Shown here piece after piece: positions 1 to 10,455 of a stretch of DNA of 64,000 nucleotides (position 1 is its first letter; each line of letters starts with the position of its first letter). The DNA is taken from NCBI GenBank assembly GCA_030248215.1, contig JASANG010001733.1:62001-126000 (forward strand), written 5' to 3'. Both the position numbers and the translations under genes were made by a program. The notes beneath the pieces are model-generated. The model made no database searches. It was not told the origin of the DNA and saw nothing but the letters and a program-made list of their open reading frames with translations. The stretch is from Enoplolaimus lenunculus (lineage: Eukaryota; Nematoda; Enoplea; Enoplida; Thoracostomopsidae).

Positions 1-59
1 TCTTCGTCACACATTACTGATACATTGAGAGTTGTGAAGTCCTAGCGCAGAGACGTTGA

Positions 60-290
60 GGATTTGTTGAAGAGACCGTTCGAAGTCGCTTCTCAAATGA
101 AAAGCGCCTTGTTTTATATTCCGCGCCATTTCGTCCTGCGGTCGACAGACCTTTTTCTGTGCCGGATGCGTTCTCGTACTACAACACAGTTTACTTTACA
201 CGCATACAGGCTCTTACACCTTCTCCACCGCTGGATTCTTTCTCTTAGTACAGCACTGCTTACTTTGTACGCATACAGACTATTGCAAAG
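60..290 (+). CDS. Possible terminal exon of a gene lying mostly upstream of the window
   Basis: Two overlapping frames are open here. The more protein-like one starts after a TGA near 58 and runs to a TAG near 290, reading EETVRSRFSNEKRLVLY and then a Pro/Tyr-rich tail. The DNA holds an imperfect repeat of about 75 bp: the stretch around 176-222 resembles the one around 246-288, both encoding Tyr-rich text of the form YFxRIQ. An AG at 58-59 could be a splice acceptor. I do not recognise a family, and this could equally be intergenic sequence. There is no clear poly(A) signal downstream. Confidence 0.2.
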
Positions 291-442
291 TCTTTGTCCC
301 TTATTTGTAACGACTGCAACAGTATCTGTGTGATTTTTACTTGGGCACAACAATTATCGAGCTCAGATTGATTTTTGGCTTTATGAAGATTTAAGAAAAG
401 TTTAGCACGTGATCCCTTCGGTTTTTATATCACCGCCTTTAG

Positions 443-827
443 CAGGATGCAACTGGAATTCCGGTTGCGGTTGTGGTATTTTTTCACCTTCCGGTTCCGG
501 TAAATTTTTAGCGGAATTAAAAATTCCGGTATTAAATTTTGGTCCGTGGAAATAAAGATATTTTACTGAAAAATGACGATAAAAGTTAAATTGATTTTTA
601 TAGTATAGAATATAAACCTTGACAATCGCCGAAAATAAGCCATCGAAGGTAGATTTGAAATATGAAAGTCCGAAATACAGCAGATAAAGTGAATACCTAT
701 CTCCAACTAGGGTTACTTTACAAATAGTATTACAAAAAAAGAAAATTAAAATTTCATTTTCCTGTTCCGTTTTCGGTAATTTTTTCAAATTCCGGTTCCG
801 GTAAACTGTAATTCCGGTTGCACCCTG
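443..827. mobile_element. MITE, family R (CAGGGTGCAACCGGAA type), with internal CCGGTTCCGG repeats
   Basis: The termini are inverted copies: CAGGATGCAACTGGAATTCC on the left and CCGGTTGCACCCTG on the right. The segments next to both ends hold several imperfect copies of CCGGTTCCGG/TTCCGG, and the middle is AT-rich. Flanks GCCTTTAG and GCCCTTGG could be a decayed 8-bp target duplication. No transposase is encoded, so this is a non-autonomous element. CAGGG termini with 8-bp duplications are usual for hAT elements. Confidence 0.65.
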
Positions 828-1305
828 GCCCTTGGTGCCAGGCAGGGTGACGTTGCACTGAAAATAGTAACTGTTCAGCTAATTAAAATCAAAATGTTAT
901 AGGTGGAATGCAAGTATTGCTTGTGTAATTAAGAAGTATTGAATTGTATATAACAAAAGATTTCGTATGTATACGTAAATATACTATCTGAATGTACGTT
1001 ATATAGTCATAATGCTCATCTCAATTGCTGCCGGCAACTAAGAGCCTGAGAATGGCGCATCAGGATTGGTCTCCCCATTTCTTGCCGCTCTAACATTACG
1101 CAGTATTTAAAGAATCTCACGGATTTCTGTTTATGTTCAGTTTTATTTTTTACATATGCAGCTTTTTTGTCATGCAAAATGTCTTTTAGTGTATTATGGT
1201 GGTTTCAGTGAAATTCCTTGGTCAGTTTTAACTGTTTGTATTGTTTAGAAGTTCTTTAAATTTTTACTTAAATCAATTTTTAACTGTTGGCAAGGTTCTT
1301 TTAAT
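828..1305. other. Intergenic stretch upstream of the F-box-like gene
   Basis: AT-rich sequence with no open reading frame, repeat family or RNA gene that I recognise. It presumably contains the promoter and 5' UTR of the gene starting at 1306, but no clear TATA element is apparent. Confidence 0.4.
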
Positions 1306-2478
1306 ATGTCAGTGGCATCGTTAGAGAGTTTGCCACCAGATCTACTGTTAATCATTTTACGCCATTATTTAAGCGTGTATGAATGGTTTAGCTTGTGTTG
1401 TGTATCTCGTTGTTTTAAAATGTTTGTTCGAAATTTTATATTGCCATATTGTGAAGAACTCGATTTAAGATACTTCTCAACAATTAGGGAAAATAAAATT
1501 TCAGTTTTTGTGAGCAAAAATAGTTTGTCTGATTTTGATAAAATTGAGTTACAGTTCCAGCGAGCAATGAGTCGTGCCATAGTTCAAACCAACAACGGAG
1601 CCAGACGACATATAATTTTAACTGGGCCATGGTATACGCTTGATTACTGTGGGTATGATTTGTTTAGTAGTTTGTGTAATGATAGTTTGAGACCGTTCAC
1701 CTGTGTAGAACTACACATTTCGAATGTTGTGTCCGAAGTAATGCAGAAAAATAATTTATCGGCTGAATCTTCGTTCATTTCTGAATTTTGGCAATTTATT
1801 ACAGATTCTAAATGTTGCGGCCAACATTTGCGCTCTTTAAGAATTTTTGCACCAGATTGCGTCGCAGTTGCTAGATATTCGGTTTTGAAGTTTGAATACC
1901 CTGTCGGAAGTGCTTTGCGTTGGGATTATGCCTTGTGCAATTTGCAGCGCCTTGTGATTACGCCCCATTCTAGGGTACAGTCAGAAGGTCCTATAGCAGC
2001 TCTTGCTGTAAGTCCTAATGCGACTAGTATGGAATGTTTGCGTAGCATTGTTATTGCATGGCCGCACAAAACAGTTTTGGAGTGGATTTGTTGCTTGAAT
2101 AATTTAGCCAGGCTAGGATTGGTGCTAACCGTGAACACACGATTGCCTTTAAATGATCTCGATGTTTGCCATGCAGTAAATAAATGTTTGCATCGGTGCC
2201 ATAAGTTGCGAAAATTTGCTTTATTTCTTGTTTCTAGTCAAAGTTATTTTTATAATTTTCTGCAAAGTAACTTATTACAAGAACTAAAACGATGCGACAG
2301 AAGTATAACCAAATATTTAGTTGTCTTAGACGAAAGTGGTGTTGAAGTTGCATGCATTCGGAGGGCGAAAAATGTATTGTTTCGTAAATATAGCTCTTTA
2401 ATTAAGCTATCATATATCATAGTTGATTTTGAGCTTAGTAGAGGTGTTTTCAATGACATCGATATGGAGTGTGTATAA
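1306..2478 (+). CDS. F-box-like protein, intronless, 390 aa
   Basis: One uninterrupted frame of 390 codons. Residues about 9-45 read LPPDLLLIILRHYL then EWFSLCCVSRCFKMFVR, which fits an F-box: LP-x-D/E-L-L-x-x-I-L, then a W, then a V-S/C-R-x-F/W-type helix. F-box proteins bind SKP1 and recruit substrates to SCF ubiquitin ligases through a variable C-terminal region. Here that region is about 340 residues, Cys- and Leu-rich, with leucine-rich stretches (LRSLRIF, CNLQRLVI, CLNNLARLGLV, CHKLRKFALFL) that could be degenerate leucine-rich repeats. The first ATG follows an in-frame stop. The frame is unusually long for this AT-rich DNA and no splicing is needed. The substrate cannot be inferred. 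An intronless retrocopy is possible. Confidence 0.7.
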   Translation: MSVASLESLPPDLLLIILRHYLSVYEWFSLCCVSRCFKMFVRNFILPYCEELDLRYFSTIRENKISVFVSKNSLSDFDKIELQFQRAMSRAIVQTNNGARRHIILTGPWYTLDYCGYDLFSSLCNDSLRPFTCVELHISNVVSEVMQKNNLSAESSFISEFWQFITDSKCCGQHLRSLRIFAPDCVAVARYSVLKFEYPVGSALRWDYALCNLQRLVITPHSRVQSEGPIAALAVSPNATSMECLRSIVIAWPHKTVLEWICCLNNLARLGLVLTVNTRLPLNDLDVCHAVNKCLHRCHKLRKFALFLVSSQSYFYNFLQSNLLQELKRCDRSITKYLVVLDESGVEVACIRRAKNVLFRKYSSLIKLSYIIVDFELSRGVFNDIDMECV

Positions 2479-4284
2479 CTGTAAAGTTGATTATGTGACC
2501 GGGTTGTTCACCGCAGCGCAAGCTGCAATCAGAATTGAGTAAAACTTTTTTAGATGTGTCTTATTTTTACCTAATTTACTTTAATCTTTAATGTGTGTGT
2601 GCATAATGTTTTAATGTGATAAGCGTATTCTGTTTCGTTCCCCTTCAAAATGACTCTGGGTGGTATGTACTTATTATTTGGTCTCGTAGTTGTCTTATTT
2701 GTGTTTGAAGAAATTGGTATGCCTTTTAGCCGTATTAGGATAGTTGATATGGTTGCTCATTAGTAGTTTTTCATGACACTAAATGCTCAATTATTCCTGT
2801 GTAATATGCAACTTGTGTGCTTTATTTCGCGATTTATTATTATTATTGGTTTATTTTGTGTTTGTATTCTGGTCATTCTGGTGTGTTGATTTCCATATCA
2901 TGAAGGACAGGAATAGAATGTAAAAAAGTGATGAATATTGATGTAGCTTATTTGTGGCGATGGGACAATTTTATTAACATATTAGCTGTAGTTAACATCA
3001 TTCAGCTTTGAAGTACAGGAACGATAGTGTTGAACATGGTCTTCTGTTGTAGCCTTAGCGTTATGTTGTTCAAATGTCCCTTTAGCTTATTTGTCATAAA
3101 TGTTTAGCCTTATTTCGTTTATACTTCAGCCAGTTGTCTGTGTATTGCTGCAGTTCTTAGTATCTATTTGTGCAATTTTATTTATATATTTAGGTTTTTT
3201 AGACATTTTTGCTTGTGCTTATGATAATAGTACTGATACCGGTGCCATTTAAAACGGTTTATATGATAATACATTATACTGCCTTAATTTATGTGTCTTT
3301 TTAATAGTAAAATTTGCCGAATTGTTTGTTTTGCAATACATGATTTTGTCATGTTGTGAGCTATGTTAAACAGTGCACGTTAGTTGGGAAAGAATTATTT
3401 TTATGAGTTATTTCTTTGCGAGTTATTTCTTGGCAGAAGGCTGCGTAATATGTTAGCTGTATATTTTACGTTCATGTCACTGTGGTACTGAATACATTGC
3501 GAGTTTGCTGTGTCCGAATCTTGCAGTCGAAATTTTCAGATTATAATTGTCTCAAAATATCAAATAAAATATTCATAAATATAACTTATTTTTTAAAAAT
3601 AAAAAACACTAACCAACATTGTTGGATTCGGCTTTTTCATAACCGAAACCGAACCGCAAATTTTTGCCGAATCCATACTTTGTTCCCACCCTGATTCATG
3701 TACCTATTTAACTTATGTCACTTTAGCTTAATGTTTTTTGCCGCAGGTTCCGACAATTTTGATGAAAATATTTTTTGTACCACCAGTTTATCTGTAACTG
3801 GCGGCGCACTGTTCAAGGATTTAATTGTCGAGGATAGTTTTACCAATTTTTACTGCATTTTGCAGAGTATTGTAAAATTAGCAAACTACTCGAAATTAGT
3901 ATAGTATTTGGCAGGCTTCCCTTCTTGTCTCCTTGCGCCCTTAGCGCATGCGAACGCAGTCGTTTAGTGCCGGATTAACCCTAAGGCCGATACGGCAGAT
4001 TTCTTAAGATTACACAAAATCAGGCAATTGTGTTAGGCCTAAAATGTTTAAGGGGCGCTAAAACAAAAATTATTTAATATTTTTCGATTAAATGTATATA
4101 TGTTTATTTCAAGCTCGATCTTAGTTAAAATTCCTGGAGTGTAAGGGCCTCCGAAGCGTTCATTCAACACGGCAAAGTGAACGCATGCTTCTTCTTCTTC
4201 CACTTGTCACGTATCAAGCTCATGTGCAACTTTAACATCATTATTTCAGCGGTAATATTTTAACGCAAGTCTTAGTTGTTAGAT
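2479..4284. other. Intergenic region between the F-box-like gene and NDUFA5
   Basis: AT-rich sequence without a credible gene. Around 3590-3697 there is an isolated CCGAACCGAAACCG-type stretch ending in CCCACCCTG, which looks like a decayed end of the family R MITE. Around 3960-4160 is a moderately repetitive-looking block with no recognised family. Short open frames here have no supporting features. Confidence 0.4.
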
Positions 4285-7266
4285 ATGGCAAAGCATATTT
4301 TGAAAAAGGTAACAGCCTGATAGGGTGGTTTTGTGAGCTGTTTTGCATTCACTTACAGATTTCAAAGACTAGTTATTATATATTGATGGTTTTTGCAATA
4401 AAGATTGTTAATTGATTCAGCTGGAAGTTGATCTCAGTGTACTTTTTGTGCTCAAGCATATTTGACATATTTGATTGTCGCTTTGCTAATAAATTGTTTT
4501 CTGTTCTCGCAGTACTGCCTAACGGTGGGTTTATTGTTTATTTTCAGACAACTGGGCTGACTGGTCTTGATGTTGTTGAGCATCCGCATCATGTAAGTTT
4601 TGTAGTGCGAAGTTATTTCAGTATTGTGTACGTTACTTTTAGCAATTTATCCTTACTGTGTCAGTGTGTTATACATGTCATAAAATATAGCACGTTATAA
4701 GGGATATTAGCTGAATCGAATTATGTAAAAAATTTTGCCGCTTTTTCACGGTTATAATGGGTGTTACATTTGCTTGATGTTATTACGGACTAAAACGTTC
4801 TGACTGTTTTGTTGTCTTTTTCAGATACTCACAATTACGTATGGAAGAATTCTGCGAGCACTGGACAAAATGCCCGCAACTGCGGCATACAGAAAACATA
4901 CGCAACCAATTATTGAAGAGCGTTTAGAACACGTGAAAAATGTATGTTTTTTGCGCTGAGAATGATTCATCAAGCAATGTTACATAGCATATTTTATTGA
5001 GCGAAGCGAAACTCCGAGCCAAGCTCGGACTTTCGCGCAGCGTTTCATGTTTTGTACTCGGGGATCGAAAGGTGGATGTCCGTCCGTCCGTCTGTCCGTC
5101 CGAAATGAATCTCAGGAACAGCTGCACCGATTTTGATAAACTTTTTTTGTTTGAAATCCAATTATCCTGGGGTGTTAACCTCGCATTGGGGTTTTAAAAT
5201 TTTAAGCCGTTTATTACCTACAGGCTAATTTGAATAATTAATTAAGCCTAAATTAGGACTTTCCACAGTATTTCACTAATTATTGCAGTTAGAAGCAATC
5301 TAATTTTAACATTAAAGGGTTTTTGGGTGCTAGGAATCTGCGTAGACTGTTTACAAACTTCCAAAACCGATAATTGAGCAGTTAGCTAATAGATAATTTG
5401 CATATTAGCATAGTTTATAAGCCTAAATTAGGACTTTTTGCAATATTTCACTAATTATTAAAGTTAAAAGCAATATAATTTCAGCACTAAAGGGTTTTTA
5501 GGTGCGAGAAATTTGAATAAATAGTTTAAAAACATCCAAAACCGATAATTGAATAGTTAGCTAATAGCTAATTTGCATATTAGCTTAATTGACAAGACAA
5601 AACTAGGACTTTTTAAATTATTTCAGTAATTATTAGGGTTTACTGAAGGTTTTTGGGTGCGAGGAATTTGAATAAATTGTTTAAAAACCTTGAAAACCGA
5701 TAATTGAATAGCTAGCTAATAGCTAATTTGAATATTAGCTTAATTAACAAGACAAAATTAGGACTTTTTAAATTATTCCAAAAATTATTAGGGTGTCTCA
5801 AGGGTTTTAGGGTGGAGAAATCTGAGGACATTGCTTACAAACCTCCAAAACCGATAAATGAATAGTTAGCTAATAACTAATTTGCATATTGCCTTAATTG
5901 CTTACGTGTGTTCGAGCGTCGCTCAATAAATGTAGTCCCACTACGACTGGTTTTTATGGTGTATGCTGAAATAACTTCGTCGATTGGCAGGATATTGATA
6001 TGTCATTAATAAGCGTTAATTGTTTTAGGGTATGAAATGCATTCGATAGATACCAAATACAATTATGAATAGGGTCCATGTATAGAAGTCAGGTTCCTAA
6101 CAAAATCTAGAGGTTAAGCCTAAGTTTAACGAAACGGTTTGGAACCTGTTGTACTCATGAAGACAGGTAGAATGAAGTGTACTTGAGATTGCGATGCATC
6201 TGACGAAGCTTATCCCAATTGCTCACTGCAAGAATGCAAGCGCTCTCAAACGAAAGAAACATACTTGCGATTTTACTGTGCATTCAACTTATTGTTTTAA
6301 AAATTTGAATACATTAACCCGTTGCTAATTTTGTTTCAGGAACCCGATGTAACGAAACTGGAAGCAAAAATCGATATGGGCTATATTGAAGAAGTTATCA
6401 GCCAGGTAAATAATTTTTGCGCATTACTTTTTCTAAGTGAAATATTACAGATTCAATTAAACACGTGACAGTCCTTCAGAGGCAGAGTGATAGTTTCTAT
6501 TTGATGCCGAACTTTGTGTGAGCGTCTCATACTTAAATGTTTTCAGTTCAGTTTTCATTTACAAAGGAATGCAACGAGTTTTCCAAATACATTTACGGAC
6601 AGAAATAAGTACGTAGTAATCGCTGTGACGTCTGCAGTTGCTGTTTTACAATCTGGGTTAAATATTTTTGCCTCGTAACCAGCCGTGTCTTAAACCACTG
6701 TTATATATGCGTTTACAAGTTATTTGACACCAGCAATCGTGATTGTGGTCGTAGTTATGATTGCAGAACCGCGGGCACTTGAAATCGGTTTCGCGAGCGA
6801 TTGCGTTCACGATATGCGCGATCTCCATCAGAACTGCGGTTTGTAACGCGACCGCGATTGCACATAATTCTGTCCGTGGCTGTAAATTAGATTCATGAAC
6901 GAGTATGCGAAAACTGCAGCTCATGGATGTAGCCAAAATTATGGCCTGGGGAGGGCACTTGAATTACTTAAGTACATTATATTTGGTTTTGTTTTTAGTT
7001 AATTTGTTTTAGCTAGCAGAAATTTGTTGAGGCTAATTGTCTTCTTCTGACTTCACCGCAAGTGCAGCCTATTTAGCAAACTTTTTTGTGCACCCAACCG
7101 CAGCGTATTATAAACTCATACTCATCGTAATGAATATTGCAGTATTGAAAATACTTTGTTTTAGGCGAAAGCTGAACTGAAGTTATCACGAGCGTTACTT
7201 GAAAGCAAGCCGTGGGAAAATCTTATTGAGCAAGCTCCGAGTGACCAGTGGAGGTGGCCGGTGTAA
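4285..7266 (+). CDS. NDUFA5: NADH dehydrogenase [ubiquinone] 1 alpha subcomplex subunit 5 (complex I B13), five exons, complete
   Basis: Exons 4285-4308, 4548-4592, 4825-4941, 6340-6405 and 7165-7266 join in phase 0 with GT...AG introns to give 117 aa plus stop; the human protein is 116 aa. Recognisable pieces are TGLTGLDVVEHPHH, ILTITYGRILRALDKMPATA followed by AYRKHTQPIIEERL, EPDVTKLEAKIDMGYIEEVI and the C-terminal APSDQWRWPV. These match the human order ([48 protein letters not shown]). The protein is an accessory subunit of the peripheral arm of mitochondrial complex I. The start is the ATG opening the first mini-exon, MAKHILKK, immediately before GTAACA. Intron 3 (1.4 kb) holds a tandem-repeat element and intron 4 (0.76 kb) shows no recognised element. 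No canonical poly(A) signal is seen within 50 bp. Confidence 0.93.
4993..5932. mobile_element. Repeat element in NDUFA5 intron 3 with short inverted ends and four tandem units of about 150-175 bp
   Basis: The left end reads TTATTGAGCGAAGCGAAA and the right end GAGCGTCGCTCAATAA, an inverted match of about 14 bp. After the left end come a short palindrome (CCGAGC..GCTCGG), the phased motif GTCCGTCCGTCTGTCCGTCC and then four tandem units starting near 5247, 5422, 5597 and 5750. Each unit carries TTAGGACTTT, AAAACCGATAATTGA and a run of TTAGCTAATAGCTAATTTGC. No protein is encoded. It lies wholly inside the intron. Confidence 0.6.
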
Positions 7267-7322
7267 ACACATAATGCTGTATTGTACAAAATAATATTCT
7301 TTGCATTTTGTTAGCCTGAATG

Positions 7323-7507
7323 GATCAATGTAAACAACAGGGGGCGGAACTGTAGTATAAGCATATTGCTAAGCCTAAGCGAAGCGTAAGAATGAGCTTA
7401 TACCTAAGCGCTAAGCCTAAGCCTGAGCAAAAAGTAGTCTAAATTTTAAGTTTACTCTATTCCAGTCCCGCGAAATAACGTTCCGCCCCTGATCTTTACA
7501 TGAGCCG
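7323..7507. mobile_element. Family T MITE (telomere-like TTAGGC core), copy 1, with perfect 8-bp target duplication
   Basis: Inverted ends: TCAATGTAAACAACAGGGGGCGGAAC on the left mirrors GTTCCGCCCCTGATCTTTACATGA on the right. The same 8 bases, CCTGAATG, flank the element at 7315-7322 and 7508-7515. The interior carries repeated AAGCCTAAGC (TTAGGC on the other strand) with single-base changes. No open frame. It is 57 bp past the NDUFA5 stop codon. An 8-bp duplication points to the hAT superfamily. Confidence 0.85.
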
Positions 7508-7515
7508 CCTGAATG

Positions 7516-10054
7516 TGCTAACTAACGGATATCATGCTTTAATAATTAAGAGCCAGTATGTTTTAGTAAAACGTCTCAGTAAAGCAAGCTTAAGTTTGTA
7601 CTATTTTTGCTTAGACTTCTTTTTAGTTTTAGGTATAATTTCATTCATACGCTAGGCTTTGGCTTAAGAATACGCATATGCATATGCTACTGTTCCGTTC
7701 CGTTCTATACGCAGGCTTTAATGTATATTTGGTATCCGGTTGCACCCTACTTGTTAGATTTGCGTAGTTGGTGTATGGGCACAACCGACACTGCTGAAAA
7801 TGCGAAATTACATTAATTATTATTGGTCAAGTTGAACAAACAGTGGTAGCTAAGAGTGTGCGACAAAGATAAATAATACCGGAACCGAAGCTCAACAAAA
7901 TTTAGCACAGATGGACGTGAAGCGGAATGTGAAGCGAACTTGGGTAGCTTAAAATAATGTTTTATTTGCTAATTTTAGCAAATATGTAAAATGTTGTAAA
8001 CAGATCATGGGATTATTTGAAAAAATTCCGAGAATTTATTGCTCAAAATTGCACCAATACTTATAAGCAAAACACATCGAATGGTACAATTTTTGTAAAA
8101 ATATAAAAAGTTTCACATCAAAATATGTCAAAAGCTTTGTCCTTCGGCAGAAAATCCGCCTTAGCCGAGATTGATTTTATGCCGACGCCGAAGGCAGACC
8201 TCCGGTTGTACCGTGGTACTCCTGGTAATGCAGGGATACTAATTGTGCTGATCATAAGCCATTTGACTTACTTAGGTGTGCACAGCGAATTATATATACT
8301 TAGCGACGAGCGTGAAACGCGCTGTAAAAATGCTGGTTGTGCCTTTTACAATATTTTTACGTGTCCATATAGCGTATAGTTTTGTTGGTTTGGCGATGCG
8401 TTGAAGTATCTTTATATATTGACTATTGCGCTGTATAGTGTGATATTTATCACTTCATATACTTAGCAGCTTTACATTATTTTTAGTTGCATAGGTGCTT
8501 TTAGACAACAAACTGTGGTTAATAGCCACTTGTTTGGATCGAGAGAAATATAATGTTAACTTTCGTGCTTGTTTTGTTTTCATACTAGTTATCTGTTGCC
8601 AATTTTATAGAACATGGTTTTTAGTAATGCACGTTAACGGTAAAATTTGGCGTTTGTAATATATACTTCACTAAGCCAAACTCTGATGTGTATAGTTATT
8701 TTTGTTATATGCCGTACAAGTAAAACGTTTTATATCGTAGTTCGGATTCTGTAGGGCGTATTAAACTTTCAGCTCCGTTATGTAAGTTTGCTTCAACCCA
8801 TTTGTAACAAGAAATTGCAAACTCCACTTAGGCTTATAATTTCTTTGAAGATTTTTCAAATAATTTCAACACGCATGAAATAGTTAAACATAAACGATTG
8901 CCATTGAAGGTACTATCTGCACAAATGATTGCGGAAGCATAGTGGGTGTTCAATTTTTACTGGAGCGGAAGTGTTCTGCTAAAATTGTTTGAAAATTGAA
9001 GTTCAATGTTTCTTTGCAGATCATTCCATGCCGAAATTTGAACTTTTGAACAAATTTACAATGTTTGAGGTTATAAGCATCGCACTAGGGCGGTGCAAAA
9101 GTTTTTATATCGAAAATTGCAAAGCATCACAAACCATATCAGACTTAGGAAAACTGAGTCGAACAATATACTGGTTTTTTTCCTTCCACCATTGGTTTTA
9201 CAAGTTATGTTATTTTAATTTTTATATATAAGTGACACCGGTGGAACTAACGTGTATAAAAAGTGCTACAATTTTTTTGCACTACACGTAAGTCCCACCG
9301 ATGAGAACACCTTTGAAGATTTGTTCGCCGTTAACACTTCATGTGAACATACCCACCGCAATATAAATCTAAAGTTCATAGCTAAAATTTCAAAAATTGC
9401 AGTTAGCATGTAAACTAGAAAGCATATTGTGTAATGACATTTACGTTTCCGGTAAGAGTCGGTGTCCGTGTCCGTTAATGTAATAACAACGTATGTATCT
9501 CGTAGTTTTTCATTGCAAATATGCAGCAATTGCTGGAAATGAAATAGAATTTGCAAAATTCATCCAAAATTTTGAAAAATTTCGACGCTTTCGTCTTTAA
9601 AATTTTAGAAAGCCTGGCGAATATTTGCACGCCCCACTTTCGTTCACAGAAAAATAAAACATCTTTGAAGCTTTTATATTTCAATACATATTCGTGTTCC
9701 GTTCACGTTATTTTGTTCACTATTCGTTTCCGTTATTTTTACTGTCCGTTTGCACCGTGTTAGAAAATGGTCGTAGCGGTTTACGCGCACACATATATCA
9801 ATTCAGTTGAACTATGAGGATAGAATTTTGCAACGATTGCTTAACTCGATCACATAGAATAATGTACGCAGCCGGTTCAGCTCACCTTGCTAGGGGGCTA
9901 AACAATTTTCCGAAGGGGTATACAAAGATTTTCGATGACGTACAAGCGTGGTTGAACATATTCTATTTGGGTCATAATTCTACCAGATGGGCCGAGCCCA
10001 TCCCGCTCCCCCGTGTCCTTCTGGCTACGGGTCTGCAAATAGTATGTAAAGGTA
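7516..10054. other. Intergenic region with decayed repeats between NDUFA5 and the 3' end of fibulin
   Basis: No credible gene. About 7862-8222 is bounded by ATACCGGAACCGAAG and CCTCCGGTTGTACCG and is probably a diverged family R MITE. About 9441-9762 has TTTCCG/TGTCCG-rich ends closing with CCGTTTGCACCGTG and is a second member. About 9850-10037, bounded by GCAGCCGGTTCAGCTCACCT and CTTCTGGCTACGGGTCTG, resembles family Q (GTAGCCA ends). Confidence 0.4.
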
Positions 10055-10455
10055 TCAAGTCAATTCTTGTGAATAAGCATGATTCGCATTTCCATTGCTG
10101 TCGCTAGCCGAGGTATCATGAGGCCCACCGGAATTTTGTGAGCCGCGTTGTTCGTATTTCGATACATAAATTACAAGGTTTGCTTGGGCTTTGCCAGCAA
10201 AAATGGTTCCATGAGTTACACGCATAATTATTTCAAGTTGAATTTCTTGTAATCCTTCTAAGCTTTCCTTAACTGCGATAATTGCAGAGTTATGTAGTGC
10301 ACCTTTTTGTAGGACAAATGACGAACGCGTTGCAATACGAATACCTTTTTGTTCTACGTCGCGAGCTTTTCGAAGCACAAGTTCAAAGTTGACCCGGGAT
10401 CCGGGCAGTTGAGGTCCTTTGAGAGTGAACAGAGGCATAGCGGCTTGGCCATACG
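10055..10455 (-). CDS. fbl-1: Fibulin terminal exon: fibulin C-terminal domain
   Basis: Phase-1 acceptor TTTTCAAG, then 132 codons and TGA. The text [41 protein letters not shown] and [10 protein letters not shown] follows the fibulin C-terminal pattern: alternating beta-strand segments ending in a VxIYVSxY motif. After it comes a polar tail rich in Ser, Gly and Asn, longer than in vertebrate fibulin-1. The polypyrimidine tract upstream is interrupted by C-runs at 10476-10512, in a locally GC-rich patch unlike the rest of the window. Confidence 0.85.

Noticed and set aside
7607-8379. Short plus-strand frames between NDUFA5 and fibulin
   Set aside because: Lie across diverged family R repeats; no signal peptide, domain or splice context.
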